From Bradyrhizobium sp. 170 (GTDB lineage: Bacteria > Pseudomonadota > Alphaproteobacteria > Rhizobiales > Xanthobacteraceae), in assembly GCF_023101085.1 (NCBI RefSeq), contig NZ_CP064703.1, positions 3,596,001 through 3,660,000 of the forward strand: a DNA stretch of 64,000 nt, read 5' to 3'. The position numbers were made by a program, and so were the translations under genes. The notes under the pieces are model-generated. The model worked only from the letters and a program-made list of their open reading frames with translations. It was not told the origin of the DNA and did not search any database. The stretch's first letter is position 1, and the number at the start of each line of letters is the position of its first letter. This document shows positions 10,108-18,446 of the stretch, in pieces.

Positions 10108-11320
10108 CCAGTCCGCCGCCGAGGCGTTGCTCAACCTCCTGCTCGACCGGTTTGAAGGGCCGCGACCACGTACCCGCGACATTACCCAACCGATCGATTA
10201 CACGATGGTCAGGGGTCCCGCCGCGCAGGACGAGTTTCACCGCATCCTACAAGATGCGGAACGAGCAGGCGGTGTCGCATTGGAGCAGGCGCGGATAGGG
10301 CGATTCACCGGCGAGTTTGCTCGCGTTCGTCTTGTCGACCCCGATAGTCTTTACAAATTTCTGGTCAGAGCACCCGCGACAACCACTGCTGACAGCGCGC
10401 ATCAAGTCATCCAGGCTGCTATCCCCGATATTCTTGCAGATCCGTACTTCCAAGAGATCGAGCAGGAAGCGATCACTGCTTGGAAAAGCAACAAGAGCTT
10501 CCTTGGCCTCTCGGCAACGGACGTTGACACGGTCATTACGATCTTGCGCCTTACGCACGGCATCGTACATCTGTCGGGTGCGGACATCGATCATCGGACA
10601 TTTTCTCGGCGAATCGTGAAGGACAGCAAAGCCCTAGAACGAGTGGAGGGACGGGTCGCACAACTACTCACGCGTCGCGATCCCGCTTTGGCAGGCGAGG
10701 AGCCGCGCGAGGTCTTGCAGGCAAGCGGAATCGTACGCCGAGCCCACCTCTTGCAGGTCAAGGGTCCGCTTCGTTTGTTCTCCGGTGCGCTACAGATTGA
10801 TGGCACAGGGAACGTCTTTATCGGGCTGCCTTGGGTAGCCGTCCAACAGGCGACATTGTCTCACGCCGTCGATTACGTCATCACCATCGAGAATCCGACC
10901 AGCTTTTGGCGATACAGCACGGAAATCGATGGAAACTATCTCGCTCTTCTGACCGACGGCTTCCCGGCGCGCGATGTTCTCTCGAGTATGGCTCACCTCG
11001 TTCGAGCCGCGCGTCTTACGGCGCCGAATACACCCGTGTATCACTGGGGTGATATCGACGCTGGAGGTTTGCGGATTGCCGCGCACCTCGAAGACACCTT
11101 CGAAACGGCCATCCGATTGCACCAAATGGAGCTCGAGCTCGCCCTGACCTTTGGATCGCCGCTGCAGTCAAGTAAGGGGCTGGAAAAACTGGCAAATCGC
11201 CCGGGGCAAATCGGACAATTGGCATGCTGGCTTCGTAGCGGAGGAGCAAAGATGTTGGAGCAAGAAGAGCTCGACCCTAAGACACCAATGTTCTCGGCGC
11301 TCGTGCACGATCAATCGTAG
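10094..11320 (+). CDS. jetD: Wadjet nuclease subunit JetD
   Basis: 408 aa from ATG 10094, chosen because a GAGG element sits about 9 bp upstream and the longer frame would run deep into jetC. The C-terminal half carries a Toprim DxD (YHWGDIDAGGL, Asp near residues 320 and 322), as in topoisomerase VI A/Spo11-like JetD proteins. JetD dimers cut the plasmid DNA that JetABC has bent and looped. As the last gene of the operon it completes the Wadjet set. Family assignment is firm. Confidence 0.9.
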   Translation: MQRNSQSAAEALLNLLLDRFEGPRPRTRDITQPIDYTMVRGPAAQDEFHRILQDAERAGGVALEQARIGRFTGEFARVRLVDPDSLYKFLVRAPATTTADSAHQVIQAAIPDILADPYFQEIEQEAITAWKSNKSFLGLSATDVDTVITILRLTHGIVHLSGADIDHRTFSRRIVKDSKALERVEGRVAQLLTRRDPALAGEEPREVLQASGIVRRAHLLQVKGPLRLFSGALQIDGTGNVFIGLPWVAVQQATLSHAVDYVITIENPTSFWRYSTEIDGNYLALLTDGFPARDVLSSMAHLVRAARLTAPNTPVYHWGDIDAGGLRIAAHLEDTFETAIRLHQMELELALTFGSPLQSSKGLEKLANRPGQIGQLACWLRSGGAKMLEQEELDPKTPMFSALVHDQS

Positions 11321-11436
11321 GTGAGCAGTCCGCAACTCGACGTTCAGTCGACAACGAACGGATTGAAGATGAGCATGTTGCGCGACGTGCCGGCGTAAAT
11401 CCTCCGCGTCCAAGATCGAAGGCTGAAGGAATTAGC

Positions 11437-11923
11437 GTGAGTTCCCTCAAGCGAGCCGCCGCAGGAGCCTCAACCGCCGGCATACTGTCCTATCGTCGAA
11501 TCGGACAAGGCCTCGAGGTGTTGCTTGTTCATCCCGGCGGACCCTATTGGCGCAACAAGGACGATGGCGCCTGGTCGATTCCGAAAGGCGAGATCAGCAC
11601 ATCTGAGGATGCCGAGCAGACCGCCCGTCGCGAGTTTACCGAAGAGCTCGGGCCGACAGCCTCGATTGGTCACTTGCAAGCCTAGGGAGAGATTCGTCAA
11701 CGTGGCGGAAAGCGCGTGATCGCCTTCTGCGGAGAAACCGATTTCGACACGTCGTCACCGTTCCAGTAATACCTTTGAGTTAGAGTGGCCGCCTAGGAGT
11801 GGCCGTCTACGGCCCTTTCCGGAAATCGATCGCGCTGAGTGGTTCGACCTGCAAGCCGCCCGATCGAAGATACTGTCGAGACAGATCGAGCTCATCAATC
11901 GACTTGAAAATCAAGTGACGTAG
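11437..11923 (+). pseudogene. NUDIX hydrolase pseudogene (paralog of the gene at 23.2 kb)
   Basis: The first 82 codons read a NUDIX domain (LLVHPGGPYWRNKDD; Nudix box ending REFTEELG) up to an in-frame TAG at 11683–11685. The same frame then continues recognisably (GEIRQRGGKRVIAF). After a one-base shift near 11760–11775 another frame gives SNTFELEWPPRSGR and a C-terminus ending at TAG 11921–11923. Every segment aligns with the intact NUDIX protein at 23187–23690. One nonsense and one frameshift lesion make this a decayed duplicate. Confidence 0.85.
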
Positions 11924-11928
11924 CGCGA

Positions 11929-12073
11929 TTACATCGGCAGCGCTTGTTTTTCCGCGTCGTCGACATACTGAGCGCCAATACCGGGACCTGCAGAACTCGG
12001 GGCGGCTTCGTCAACTGTGACCAGTTTGCCCCGGTGATTGGCCCGCTGTTCAACCGACGTGTAGAAGACGTGG
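11929..12073 (-). pseudogene. Possible dinB 5'-end remnant
   Basis: Just downstream of intact dinB, a minus-strand frame encodes HVFYTSVEQRANHRGKLVTV, which resembles the DinB N-terminal active-site segment (DAFYASVEQR … LRGKPVAV) but has lost the catalytic Asp. It continues for ~25 unrelated residues to a TAA. It may be a degenerate fragment of a second dinB copy. The similarity is short, so confidence is modest. Confidence 0.4.
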
Positions 12074-12089
12074 TCTGCCCGTCGTACCG

Positions 12090-13196
12090 TCAGATCGGCA
12101 GACCGAGTTGCGGCTCGGTCTGGAATTCGCCGTTCAACGCGGACAGCGAGATCCCCAGAAGCCGAACTGACTTCGGGACCGGCACCTCGCTCTGCAGAAG
12201 ACCGACAGACAAACGTTCCAATTCGCTGCGGCTCGAGACCGCGATGGGTACGGATTTGCTGCGCGTGATGATCTCGAGGTCGTTGAACTTGACCTTCAAA
12301 GTGACTGTGCGGCCCCGCGTGCCCTTGTCTTCGCAGTGCCGCCAAACCTTGTCGATCAGCGGCTGCATCTCGGCGACCATGGCGTGAAACTCAGTGAGAT
12401 CGGTGGGAAATGTGTTTTCTGCGCCCATGGATTTCCGGACACGGTTGGCGCGAACCTCGCGGTTGTCGACGCCTCTCGATATCCAATAGTAGTACTCGCC
12501 GGCTTTGCCGAAGTTGGCCTGCATGAAGTCGAGCGACTGGTTGCGCATGTCGAGACCGGTGTGGAGACCGAGGGAATTCATCTTGGCGCTGGTCGCCGGC
12601 CCGATGCCGTGAAACTTGCTGACCGGAAGCGTCTCGACAAATGCCGGCCCTATCTCCGGCGTGATGACGTACTGGCCGTTCGGCTTGCGGTGATCGGAGG
12701 CGAGCTTGGCCAGAAACTTGTTGTAGGAGATGCCGGCCGAAGCGTTGAGGCCGGTTACTTCCTTGATCTTCGCACGGATCGCCAACGCCACGTCTCGCGC
12801 CAATGGAATGCTTTGCAGATTTTCCGTGACGTCCAGATAGGCCTCGTCCAGCGACAGCGGCTCGATGATCGGCGTGTGCTCAGCGAAGATATCGCGGATC
12901 TGCTGGGAGACCGCCTTGTAGACTTCGAAGCGCGGCTTCACAAAGATCAGATCTGGACACTGCCGCTTGGCGGTTACCGAGGGCATGGCCGACCGCACGC
13001 CGAACTTTCGGGCTTCGTAACTCGCGGCCGCTACGACGCCCCGCTCCTGCGATCCACCGACTGCGACCGGCTTGCCGCGGAGATCCGGATTGTCCCGTTG
13101 CTCGACGGATGCGTAGAAGGCGTCCATGTCGACGTGGATGATCTTGCGTTGGCGGCCCGGGGGAACTGCCTGGTCGTCATCGTCCTCGACGGTCAT
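12090..13196 (-). CDS. dinB: DNA polymerase IV (Y-family translesion polymerase)
   Basis: 368 aa. The palm contains the metal-binding DMDAFYASVEQR near residue 23 and the second acidic motif SLDEAYLDVT near 115. A helix-hairpin-helix thumb (FHGIGPATSAKM) and little-finger region follow. Pol IV copies past lesions with low fidelity. Length is normal for the family. Its start overlaps the stop of the SRAP gene (ATGA), so the two form an operon. That operon has lost its original upstream context because the insertion at 13.9–18.5 kb separates it from the promoter side. Confidence 0.93.
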   Translation of the reverse strand: MTVEDDDDQAVPPGRQRKIIHVDMDAFYASVEQRDNPDLRGKPVAVGGSQERGVVAAASYEARKFGVRSAMPSVTAKRQCPDLIFVKPRFEVYKAVSQQIRDIFAEHTPIIEPLSLDEAYLDVTENLQSIPLARDVALAIRAKIKEVTGLNASAGISYNKFLAKLASDHRKPNGQYVITPEIGPAFVETLPVSKFHGIGPATSAKMNSLGLHTGLDMRNQSLDFMQANFGKAGEYYYWISRGVDNREVRANRVRKSMGAENTFPTDLTEFHAMVAEMQPLIDKVWRHCEDKGTRGRTVTLKVKFNDLEIITRSKSVPIAVSSRSELERLSVGLLQSEVPVPKSVRLLGISLSALNGEFQTEPQLGLPI

Positions 13197-13912
13197 GTTG
13201 TCTGCCCGGCCGGATCTTCCTTTACGCCGCGGGCGACGATTTTGAGCAACCCGTCCGAAAGCGGCCGTTGCAGCTTCAAGACCTCGTCCGGAGGGGCTGT
13301 CATCCAGGTCTCGACCTCGCTCTGAGTCGTCAGGATCACAGGCATCGCCTTGGGGTGGATGGCGCCGACCTCGGCATTCGGCTCTGTCGTGAGGAATGCG
13401 AAGAGGTCGTTGTTGGTCTCGCCTTCCTTGACCTTCCGGACGGACGTGCAGTTGGTCCAGATGCCGGCGAAGCAGGCAAGGGGGCGGGTCTCATCGAGTG
13501 CGAACCAGATATCGCCGCCTTCGACCTTGTTGAACTCGCTGAATGAGTTGAACGGCACCACGCAACGGTTCTCGACGCCGAGCCAGCGGGTCCAGTGTTT
13601 GCTCTTTACATTGCGGATGTTGGTCGCGCCGCCGTCCGGCTCCATTCTAAGCAATTCCTTGAAGTCGACCGGCTTGCCCTTGGCTTGCAGCTTTTCGGCT
13701 CGTTTTTTGGTGGCGTCCATCAACGCCATTGATGACGATGGCATGCCCCACCGCGCCGTGGCGAGTTCGCGGCCCCCGGTTCCATTACGCACGATCGGTG
13801 CCTTGTAATCGGGAAACACGCCGGGCATCGACGCCAGATTGCCGACATACCGGTTGTTCACCCGAAACAGCGCGATGATGGCGGCCTGGTTGGTGGTGAT
13901 CGAATAGAGATT
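13193..13912 (-). pseudogene. SRAP (HMCES/YedK-like) gene, 3' part, split from its start by an insertion
   Basis: An open frame from GTG 13861 gives 222 aa of an SRAP domain protein. The frame extends upstream through the conserved segment NLYSITTNQAAIIALFRV and then breaks at 13912 into element DNA. SRAP proteins begin Met-Cys and use Cys2 to crosslink abasic sites in single-stranded DNA. That start and cysteine are not here. They lie at 18531–18544, 4.6 kb away. Translation from the internal GTG would make a protein without the catalytic cysteine, so it should be inactive in crosslinking. dinB follows with an ATGA overlap. Confidence 0.85.
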
Positions 13913-13938
13913 ATGCCGACGTCGGCATAATCTCTATT
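13903..13938. repeat. Perfect 36-bp palindrome at the left insertion junction
   Basis: AATAGAGATTATGCCGAC is followed directly by its exact reverse complement. The outer part (AATAGAGATTA) is SRAP gene sequence; the inner TATGCCGAC matches the 12-bp motif at RIT element ends. It marks the left boundary of the 4.6-kb insertion. Confidence 0.85.
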
Positions 13939-13951
13939 ATGCCGATCTCCG

Positions 13952-14090
13952 TATTATGCCGCGCCGATGCGCATTCCCGAGGACAGGGGCGCAATCTCGG
14001 CGCGGCATGTCGGCATAATCAGAGCGCCTCGAGGAATGCGAGCAGCTTGTCGCCGGGGCGAGAGTGGCCGGGCTTTGCCATCGCCCGTCA
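13952..14090 (-). mobile_element. Decayed second RIT element: terminal repeat plus 3' end of a ritC-like gene
   Basis: 13952–14020 has the same size (69 bp) and plan as the intact RIT left end, with ATTATGCCG on the outside and GTCGGCATAATC on the inside. Overlapping it on the minus strand is the tail of a ritC-like gene encoding RPGDKLLAFLEAL and a stop. The intact RitC ends RPNDKLLAFLEAL at the equivalent position. The rest of this ritC is gone, replaced by the decarboxylase/MerR pair. Confidence 0.75.
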
Positions 14091-14122
14091 CAGCAAGAAT
14101 CTGTTTGTGCGCCGGTTGGCGA

Positions 14123-14587
14123 TCAAGAGCCGGTTGTCTCCCCGCTGGGCGTGGCGCGGAGGGCGAATATTTCCTTGGCTGCGAACAGGCCGTTGAGCGC
14201 GGCCGGGAAGCCGGCATAGACGGCCATCTGCATGATGACCTCGGTGATCTCTTCACGGCTCAGGCCGACGTTCAGGCCAGCCTCGATGTGAACCTTGAGC
14301 TGAGGGCTGGCATTGCCGAGCGCGGTTAACGCGGCAATGGTCGCGATCTCACGGGCCCGCAGATCGAGGCCGGGGCGGGAATAGATATCGCCGAAGGGGA
14401 ACTCGATCACATAGCGCGCGAAATCGGGCGCGATGTCCGCCAGCGCCGTGATGACGTTATGCCCAGCCTTGCCGTCAATCTCATCTAGTGCTCGCCGCCC
14501 GCGCTCGAGCCGGCTTTCTTGCGGCGAGAAGACCGGTGCGGGGGGTGCGCATGCGGGTTGAGCCTGTGCTTTCGTGGACTGCGTCAT
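14123..14587 (-). CDS. Carboxymuconolactone decarboxylase family protein
   Basis: 154 aa from ATG 14587, chosen for a good AAGGAGC ribosome site just upstream. The segment LKVHIEAGLNVGLSREEITEVIMQMAVYAG is a classic CMD core (quoted here only as LSREEITEVIMQMAVYAG). There is no CxxC pair, so it is not an AhpD-type peroxidase; a small-molecule decarboxylase or isomerase role is more likely. It follows an overlapping MerR gene, a common regulator–target pairing. Both are passengers between RIT element ends, so they were probably carried in or trapped there. Confidence 0.8.
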   Translation of the reverse strand: MTQSTKAQAQPACAPPAPVFSPQESRLERGRRALDEIDGKAGHNVITALADIAPDFARYVIEFPFGDIYSRPGLDLRAREIATIAALTALGNASPQLKVHIEAGLNVGLSREEITEVIMQMAVYAGFPAALNGLFAAKEIFALRATPSGETTGS

Positions 14588-14951
14588 GATTTTTGCTCCT
14601 TGTTCTCGTGCCGGCGTAGCCAGCAATCTTGGTGTCGAGAACGAGAAGGCACGCTTGCAGTTCGGCAGCGTGGGCACGGACGGCCGCACGGTGGCGCTCC
14701 AGAAGCTCGCGACGCTCAGCCTCAGTGCCGACGCCGCGCTCCCGCAGTGCTGCGTAGCGCAGCATGTCCCGGATCGGCATCCCGGTCGTCTTCAGACGGC
14801 CGAGAAACTCGATCCAGGTCAGGATCGATGCGTCGTAATCCCGATGGCGCGATTGGTTGCGGTCAGCATAGGGCAGCAGCCCGATCCGCTCATAGTAACG
14901 AATCGTATGTGCTGTCAGTCCCGAGCGTTTCGCCAGTTCACCAATCTTCAT
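14481..14951 (-). CDS. MerR-family transcriptional regulator
   Basis: 156 aa from ATG 14951, chosen over an upstream GTG because AAGGG lies 7 bp before it. The N-terminus (MKIGELAKRSGLTAHTIRYYERIGLL) is the MerR winged helix; a dimerisation helix follows. The usual family end comes near LDTKIAGYAG, but this frame runs on ~40 residues into the start of the decarboxylase gene, a 107-bp overlap. That tail is arginine-rich and probably not functional, suggesting an old 3' lesion. No metal-binding cysteines are evident. Confidence 0.8.
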   Translation of the reverse strand: MKIGELAKRSGLTAHTIRYYERIGLLPYADRNQSRHRDYDASILTWIEFLGRLKTTGMPIRDMLRYAALRERGVGTEAERRELLERHRAAVRAHAAELQACLLVLDTKIAGYAGTRTRSKNHDAVHESTGSTRMRTPRTGLLAARKPARARAASTR

Positions 14952-15195
14952 GAGCACCCTTCTCGATCAACGACGCAACGGAAGCTAGGGGTTCGAGCGC
15001 GCTCTAAGTCAAGAGGAAATCGCATCACAGTGATTCGAGCACCAGCACGCTGTCTCCGACGGGGTGGTGCATCGCTGCGATTTGGAACAGGCAAATGGAC
15101 AAACAAGGTCTGTTCGCCGCTCGGCGAAGTGAGCCTGCCCGGCGACTGCTAAGCTTGAAGCCAATTCATTTTCGGCAGGGGGCAGGGAGGGGGCC
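14952..15195. other. Spacer between merR and the intact RIT element
   Basis: About 240 bp upstream of merR and outside the RIT end. It should hold the merR promoter. No gene or strong secondary structure was seen. Confidence 0.3.
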
Positions 15196-15264
15196 GATTA
15201 TGCCGACCGTTGGCTCAGGACGGCCTCAGGCGGCGGCGATCGCTGCTTTGGAGTCGGCATAATC
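15196..15264. repeat. RIT left terminal inverted repeat
   Basis: 69 bp, mate of 18447–18515. Bounded by the 12-bp motif GATTATGCCGAC and its inverse, with a GC-rich centre (GGCGGCGATCGCTGC). It contains the stop codon of ritC. Confidence 0.9.
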
Positions 15265-16252
15265 ACAGTGCCTCCAGAAATGCGAGAAGCTTATCATTCG
15301 GTCGAAAACGACCGGCAGTAGCTACCGCTGGAGCTGTAGCGGCCAGTGCGCGTTCCTTGATTCCCATATCAGCGTGTAGGTAGATGTGGGTGGTTTCGAC
15401 CTGCTCATGGCCGAGCCAAAGTGCTATCACCGAAGTCTCAACTCCCGCCCGCAGCAGTCGCATCGCGGCGCTGTGACGCAACACATGCATGCTGATGGTT
15501 TTCTGTCCCAACGACGGACAGGCGCGGGTGGCGATCTGAACGTATTTGGCGAGCCGATGTTCGACGGCGTCACGGCTGAGTGACGTCCCCGACTGGGTGA
15601 CGAAAAGTGGCTCCGCCGGTTGACCAGCGCGCTCAGCGAGCCAAACACGCAGGAGGGCGACCATGCCCGACGTAATCGGTGTGATCCGCAACTTCCGTCC
15701 TTTCCCCATGCAACTGACATGCGCGCCAGTGCCGAGATGAACATCGCTGATGCGAAGGCCGATCAATTCTGACGCACGCAGGCCCGTTTGGGCCGCGAGC
15801 GTAAGCAGGGTATGGTCGCGCCGCCCGGTCCAGGTCGAGCGGTTGGGTGCGCGGAACAGCGCATCGAGTTCTGGTTCGATCAGGAAAGTGACGAGCCTCC
15901 GGTCGAAACGCTTGCGTGGAATGGCAAGCACGCGTTCGATTATGGCGGCATGCTCGGGATGTCGAAACGCTGCGTACCGGAACAGCGAACGGACGGCGGC
16001 AAGTCGAGCGTTGCGAGTGCGCGCACTATTCTCCCGCTGCTTCTCAAGATGGTCGAGGAAGGCGCCGATGAGCGGCGCATCAAGATCGTCGATGTCTAGC
16101 TTCGATGGTTCGACGTCTTTCCTCGCGGACGCGAAGACCAGCAGCAGCCGCAGCGTGTCCCGGTAGGCCGCAAGTGTATGGGGACTAGCTTGGCGCTGGC
16201 AGATGAGGCGTTCCGTGAAGAACGCTTGCAGGGTTGGGGCAAGTGCGGTCAT
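15263..16252 (-). CDS. ritC: Tyrosine recombinase RitC
   Basis: 329 aa. An N-terminal SAM-like DNA-binding domain is followed by the catalytic domain. Seen: the first Arg motif TGLRASELIGL, the HxxR box MHVLRHSAAM, the WLGH box, and the Tyr in THIYLHADM. Its ATG overlaps the ritB stop (ATGA). Third gene of the trio; tyrosine recombinases cut and rejoin DNA through a 3'-phosphotyrosine link. Confidence 0.9.
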   Translation of the reverse strand: MTALAPTLQAFFTERLICQRQASPHTLAAYRDTLRLLLVFASARKDVEPSKLDIDDLDAPLIGAFLDHLEKQRENSARTRNARLAAVRSLFRYAAFRHPEHAAIIERVLAIPRKRFDRRLVTFLIEPELDALFRAPNRSTWTGRRDHTLLTLAAQTGLRASELIGLRISDVHLGTGAHVSCMGKGRKLRITPITSGMVALLRVWLAERAGQPAEPLFVTQSGTSLSRDAVEHRLAKYVQIATRACPSLGQKTISMHVLRHSAAMRLLRAGVETSVIALWLGHEQVETTHIYLHADMGIKERALAATAPAVATAGRFRPNDKLLAFLEAL

Positions 16253-17172
16253 GCGGCACCTCCGAGGTGCCGCTCCAAACGATCACCAACCAGCGTCAGC
16301 AACTCCGGCGCAGCTGAGATATACCAGTATGTGCTGACGGGATCGACGTGGCCGAGGTAGGTCGACAGCAACGCGATCCGGTTCCCCGGCTCCCTGCCAT
16401 CTCGATATCCGTCAAGGATGGTATTGACGGCAAATCCGTGCCGCAGGTCATGCAGCCTCGGACGGCATGAGGCAGAGCGCGGCTTGAGGCCGGCGACATC
16501 CACAATTTGACGAAAGACGGGCTGGACGCCCATGTAGCGGAACCTGGTGCCAACCGTAGTGACCAGCAGTGCCGGCGTATTCGACGAGTTTTTCGGACGG
16601 TCGTCTCGACGCAGATAATCAACCAGTGCAGCCACGGTGCTCGGATGCAGCGGCAATTGGCGAGACTTGCCGAACTTTGCGTTCCGAATGGTGAGTAGTC
16701 CAATGACGGAGTCAAAATCGTCGCGGTCGAGGCCGATCGCTTCCCCAACCCGCATGCCGGTCACTGCAAGCAAAGCGATCAATGTCCGAAATGTCGCCAC
16801 TCGGTGCGGTGCCCGCAGCGTCCCGGCTGCGGCGATGAGGGCCGCGATATCCGACTCCGAATATAGGTAGGGGGTGGCCCGGCCTTTTTGCTGCACCAGC
16901 AAGTGTGTCGGGGGCACCTCGGTCGCGGGGTCGATCCCGCGCAGGTGTTTAGCGAAGCGGCGAACAACGGAAAGCCGGGCAAACGCCCAGGTTCGACCGC
17001 GCTTAGGGAGTGTCGCCCAAGCGAGCGCCGCCTCGGTTGTCAGATGGTCTTCGCCACGATCCTCGACGAAGGTGAGAAACTGACCGAGTAGTTTCTCGGC
17101 TCGATAGAGCTTAAAGCCGAGGGCGCGGCGAACCGCAAAATAGTCAGCGAGAGCTTTGCGGAGAGCGTTCAT
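16249..17172 (-). CDS. ritB: Tyrosine recombinase RitB
   Basis: 307 aa from ATG 17172, chosen because it overlaps the ritA stop as ATGA; an earlier ATG at 17190 would overlap more. Catalytic motifs seen: TGMRVGEAIGLDRDD, HDLRHGFAV, LGHVDPVSTYWY with the putative Tyr. Middle gene of the trio, translationally coupled on both sides. Confidence 0.9.
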   Translation of the reverse strand: MNALRKALADYFAVRRALGFKLYRAEKLLGQFLTFVEDRGEDHLTTEAALAWATLPKRGRTWAFARLSVVRRFAKHLRGIDPATEVPPTHLLVQQKGRATPYLYSESDIAALIAAAGTLRAPHRVATFRTLIALLAVTGMRVGEAIGLDRDDFDSVIGLLTIRNAKFGKSRQLPLHPSTVAALVDYLRRDDRPKNSSNTPALLVTTVGTRFRYMGVQPVFRQIVDVAGLKPRSASCRPRLHDLRHGFAVNTILDGYRDGREPGNRIALLSTYLGHVDPVSTYWYISAAPELLTLVGDRLERHLGGAA

Positions 17173-18392
17173 GCGATGTCTCCCGGCCAAGGGCGGGCGA
17201 TCGACCGCAGAGCATCGCGATCGACCTTGGCGTAAATCGATGTCGTAATAGCGTTGCGGTGGCGCAGGAGTTGTCCGATCTCGGGCAGCGATGCACCGCC
17301 GCGTAGCATCAGAGTCGCCGCGGTGTGACGCAGCCGGTGAGCATGGATCGGTTCAATGCCGCACCGTTCGCTAGCGTGGCGAACAATCTGCGTTACCGCG
17401 CCAGTGGTGAGAGCATGGTGCGGAGCTGTGATCCGTGCAAACACTGTGCGGCCTTGCGTGCTTGCGGGACGGCCGTGACGCAAGTAAGCCGCAATTGCTT
17501 CGCCGACATCCGCGGGCAAAGGCAATCGTTCGGTGCGATTGCCCTTGCTGTGAGCAATCACGATCTCGCCGGCTCGCCAATCGATGTGCTCAAGTTGCAG
17601 TTTGGCGACTTCGCCTGCCCGCAGGCCCAGGCGAACAAGCATGGTCAGGACCGCGAAGTCACGACAGCCACTTCGGGTGCTGGCGTCGCAGGACGCCAGA
17701 AGGCGCTGCACCTGGTCAGAGGCCAATCCCTTCGGCAATCCGGTTAATCGCCGACCGGGAACGGTCGGCACCGCAGACACCAGCGACCGATCGATAGCGC
17801 CGTCGACGTAAAGAAAACCGAGTAGTGATCGAAGGGCCGTCACCGTCAGCCCGGCCGTCCCAGGGCTGAGGCGGGAGCACTTTGTCACTACAAAAGAAAT
17901 GACATCAGCCGCTGTCAGGCTTCGAAGGTCCAGAGCAAGGCCGTCCGGCAAGACCCTGGTTTGAAGGAAGGGACGCATCAGTTCAACATACCTGGACGCT
18001 GACGCATCCTTGATGCCACGTTCAAGTATCAAGTAACCTCGGTATCGCGCCAGGGCCGCTTCAAGCACTCCGCTGGCCGGCGGCAACAAAGCCGCAGGTG
18101 CGGTCCCAAGACCGCGCAGGTAACCGAGGATCGGCTGCATCGCTCTGATAGAGCGAAGAAAACTGTAACCAGCTTCATGACGGCTGCGCTGAAACCGCTC
18201 TACTTCCTTTGCGCATAGTTCCCCTACACCGAGCCCCTCGCTCACAAGCCAATTGCTCAGCTGATTTAGCAGCAACAAATGAAAGCGGGCCTGCTGTGGG
18301 CTATAGCCTTGTCGTGTCAGGTGGTCGGCAAACCCGGTCGCGAATGCCGAAAGCGGACCCGAAATCCTAACTCGTGACAGATCAATCAACAT
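17169..18392 (-). CDS. ritA: Tyrosine recombinase RitA
   Basis: 407 aa from ATG 18392. This start was preferred to the ATG at 18443 because an AGGGAGG ribosome site lies 5–6 bp upstream. Catalytic motifs: LGLRAGEVAKLQL, HAHRLRHTAATLM, LLRHRNAITTSIYAKVD. First gene of the trio. The ribosome site is buried in a 9-bp hairpin (see 18396–18425), which would limit translation. Confidence 0.9.
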   Translation of the reverse strand: MLIDLSRVRISGPLSAFATGFADHLTRQGYSPQQARFHLLLLNQLSNWLVSEGLGVGELCAKEVERFQRSRHEAGYSFLRSIRAMQPILGYLRGLGTAPAALLPPASGVLEAALARYRGYLILERGIKDASASRYVELMRPFLQTRVLPDGLALDLRSLTAADVISFVVTKCSRLSPGTAGLTVTALRSLLGFLYVDGAIDRSLVSAVPTVPGRRLTGLPKGLASDQVQRLLASCDASTRSGCRDFAVLTMLVRLGLRAGEVAKLQLEHIDWRAGEIVIAHSKGNRTERLPLPADVGEAIAAYLRHGRPASTQGRTVFARITAPHHALTTGAVTQIVRHASERCGIEPIHAHRLRHTAATLMLRGGASLPEIGQLLRHRNAITTSIYAKVDRDALRSIARPWPGDIA

Positions 18393-18395
18393 CAA

Positions 18396-18425
18396 AGCCT
18401 CCCTTCGATTGGCAAGAGGGAGGCT
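18396..18425 (-). promoter_or_regulatory. Hairpin covering the ritA ribosome binding site
   Basis: On the minus strand AGCCTCCCT, a 12-nt loop, then AGGGAGGCT form a perfect 9-bp stem; the second arm is the Shine–Dalgarno sequence of ritA. A transcript starting outside the hairpin would have its ribosome site sequestered. Such structures are known to damp transposase translation when insertion elements are transcribed from neighbouring promoters. The role here is inferred. Confidence 0.6.
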
Positions 18426-18446
18426 ATACGCGGTAGCCATCAATCG

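Noticed and set aside
12336..13325. A 329-codon plus-strand frame opposite dinB/SRAP
   Set aside because: Antisense shadow; the minus strand shows all Y-family polymerase motifs.
13903..13938. Palindrome as a transcription terminator
   Set aside because: Not followed by a T-run, and both halves are explained by target plus element-end sequence.
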